From: Undibacterium sp.
GTDB taxonomy: Bacteria > Pseudomonadota > Gammaproteobacteria > Burkholderiales > Burkholderiaceae_D
Direction: 5' to 3'
DNA length: 5,001 nucleotides
Assembly: GCA_019752975.1 (NCBI GenBank)
Contig: JAIELM010000154.1
Coordinates: 1-5,001 of the forward strand
Below are positions 4,195 to 5,001 of this stretch, piece after piece; position 1 is the first letter of the stretch, and every line of letters begins with the position of its first letter. A model generated the notes under the pieces. The model had not been told where the DNA came from. It searched no databases and saw nothing but the letters and a program-made list of their open reading frames with translations. The position numbers and the translations under genes are program-made.

Positions 4195-5001
4195 TCAACT
4201 ACCGTTCACTAACAAGACAGTCGATTCCAAGGCGCGCACGCCAGCGGCGTTGCTTGATTTCAGTAAGTGTCCTTTAAGACGACCAGAACCGACTTGCCAG
4301 CTGAAAGTAGTTGTGGTTGAACCATTGCTAAAGACATCGGTTTTTATTTTGCAGCTATTAAAGGTTCCTACAAATGTGGTGATTTGTTCTGTGGAATAGG
4401 TACGCGTTTCAATTTGTGTACTGCTTATGGTTGAGCCCATCCCTGCCACAGAGGTTTCGGTCGTCAGTGTATAGGTGTTGGAATAAGGCGTATTCAGGCT
4501 GGGATTGTTAGGCCATATTGGCTGCGGCGAGTAGGTGGACGTGGTGATAGTACTGAAACCAAATATTGCTGGTGGCGTGGTGATAAGGCCATACAGCTTG
4601 GTGTTTGGATTGCTAAAACCAAAGTAGGATTTCACCACCGTTGGTCCGACTGTAGTACCTGCTAGTGCGCCATTTGCTGTCGCAGAGGTATAGCTGGTAT
4701 TGTTGGTTTGGCGTATCTCAGTTAGTCCTCCAGTGCCTTTAAATGAGGCGCCTGTTGAGATGAGAAACGTGTTTTGACCTTTCAAGGTAATCGTGGTGCC
4801 ATCTGCCGCATAAATATTATTGTCCATTTGCGCCGTATTGCCATTGACCGTAAAGATATTGCCATCGGAGCTGCACTCATTTCCCGTTGCTGGTGTGGTG
4901 GTTGGTGTGGTGGTTGGTGTGGTGGTTGGTGTTGTGGTTGGTGTGGTAGTTGGTGTTGTGGTTGGTGTGGTAGTTGGTGTTGTGGTTGGTGTTGTAGTTG
5001 G
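4195..5001 (-). CDS. C-terminal part of a probably exported Pro-Thr-linker protein (5' end outside window)
   Basis: The frame is open from the right edge to TGA 4195-4197, giving 268 visible codons; the start is beyond 5001. The Met at 4827 is internal, because the frame continues upstream without a stop. Visible order: a Pro-Thr-Thr-Thr linker of 37 residues, a short NECSSDGNIFTVNGNTAQ segment, then about 210 residues rich in Ser, Thr, Asn and Gly with alternating hydrophobics, typical of beta-sheet extracellular domains. The late segment FVGTFNSCKIKTDV plus GRLKGHLL resembles the end of lipoprotein-like beta domains with a TFxxCxK motif; that resemblance is weak. Only two Cys are visible, possibly a disulfide. 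Such linkers join modules of secreted enzymes or adhesins. I cannot name the product. The gene is not obviously in an operon with its neighbours. Confidence 0.7.
   Translation of the reverse strand, partial: PTTTPTTTPTTTPTTTPTTTPTTTPTTTPTTTPTTTPATGNECSSDGNIFTVNGNTAQMDNNIYAADGTTITLKGQNTFLISTGASFKGTGGLTEIRQTNNTSYTSATANGALAGTTVGPTVVKSYFGFSNPNTKLYGLITTPPAIFGFSTITTSTYSPQPIWPNNPSLNTPYSNTYTLTTETSVAGMGSTISSTQIETRTYSTEQITTFVGTFNSCKIKTDVFSNGSTTTTFSWQVGSGRLKGHLLKSSNAAGVRALESTVLLVNGS
4891..5001 (-). repeat. 12-bp minisatellite encoding (Pro-Thr-Thr-Thr)n
   Basis: Nine 12-bp units of the type TGGTGTGGTGGT (plus strand) plus one codon run to the window edge and probably beyond. The unit is a multiple of three, so copy-number changes keep the frame. 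Units 4-8 alternate between TGGTGTTGTGGT and TGGTGTGGTAGT, making a 24-bp higher-order period. Confidence 0.9.

Noticed and set aside
4168..4197. Group II intron 5' end (GTGTGAAAGTCC)
   Set aside because: The short match has no following intron domains; the sequence to the right is coding on the other strand.
4891..5001. CRISPR array or noncoding satellite
   Set aside because: Units are 12 bp with no spacers, and they are in frame with the coding sequence as Pro-Thr-Thr-Thr.

Overview
The window looks like accessory chromosome from a moderate-to-low-GC gammaproteobacterium. This is inferred from the kinds of repeats and genes present (RAYT/REP elements, a BrnT-type toxin-antitoxin operon, an ORF6N-domain remnant); no housekeeping gene fixes the taxon. 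Small genes of toxin-antitoxin, phage-like and orphan type are separated by REP-type palindromes and element fragments. I see no rRNA, tRNA or CRISPR array.

Bases 1-1250. The 3' end of a RAYT (REP-associated tyrosine transposase) gene enters from the left edge. A second, nearly identical 3' end lies about 1.1 kb further on, inside a 447-bp element (803-1249). That element has near-perfect terminal inverted repeats and an internal deletion that has removed the catalytic HUH domain. Between the two copies is an intact 189-aa TPR-like gene (219-788, +).

Bases 1250-2470. An orphan 184-aa ORF (1298-1852, -) is followed by about 620 bp without a convincing gene. This stretch holds a 135-bp palindromic REPIN of the GTAGGGTGGGCA type (2074-2208) and a 169-bp repeat (copy A, 2289-2457) that carries a terminator-like hairpin.

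Bases 2470-3720. A minus-strand three-gene operon encodes an XRE/HTH regulator, a BrnT-family toxin and a BrnA-type ribbon-helix-helix antitoxin. The first two genes overlap by 4 bp (ATGA), and the toxin and antitoxin genes are 17 bp apart. A sigma70-like promoter lies upstream; its -10 box sits inside a perfect 7-1-7 palindrome, which suggests autorepression. Further upstream is copy B (3551-3717), a diverged, equal-length version of copy A, also with a terminator-like hairpin. It lies at the 3' end of the next minus-strand gene.

Bases 3717-5001. An ORF6N/KilA-N-type protein lacks its N-terminal half; its homology stops beside a 9-bp perfect hairpin (4130-4163). To its right is the C-terminal 268 codons of a probably exported protein (minus strand, start outside the window). 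It consists of a Pro-Thr linker encoded by a 12-bp minisatellite, then a Ser/Thr/Asn-rich beta-type domain.

Taken together, this is a patch of short mobile or addictive modules packed between at least three REP families. The best candidates for something unusual are the XRE-controlled BrnT/BrnA operon and the two related 3' modules (A and B) that end two unrelated minus-strand genes.
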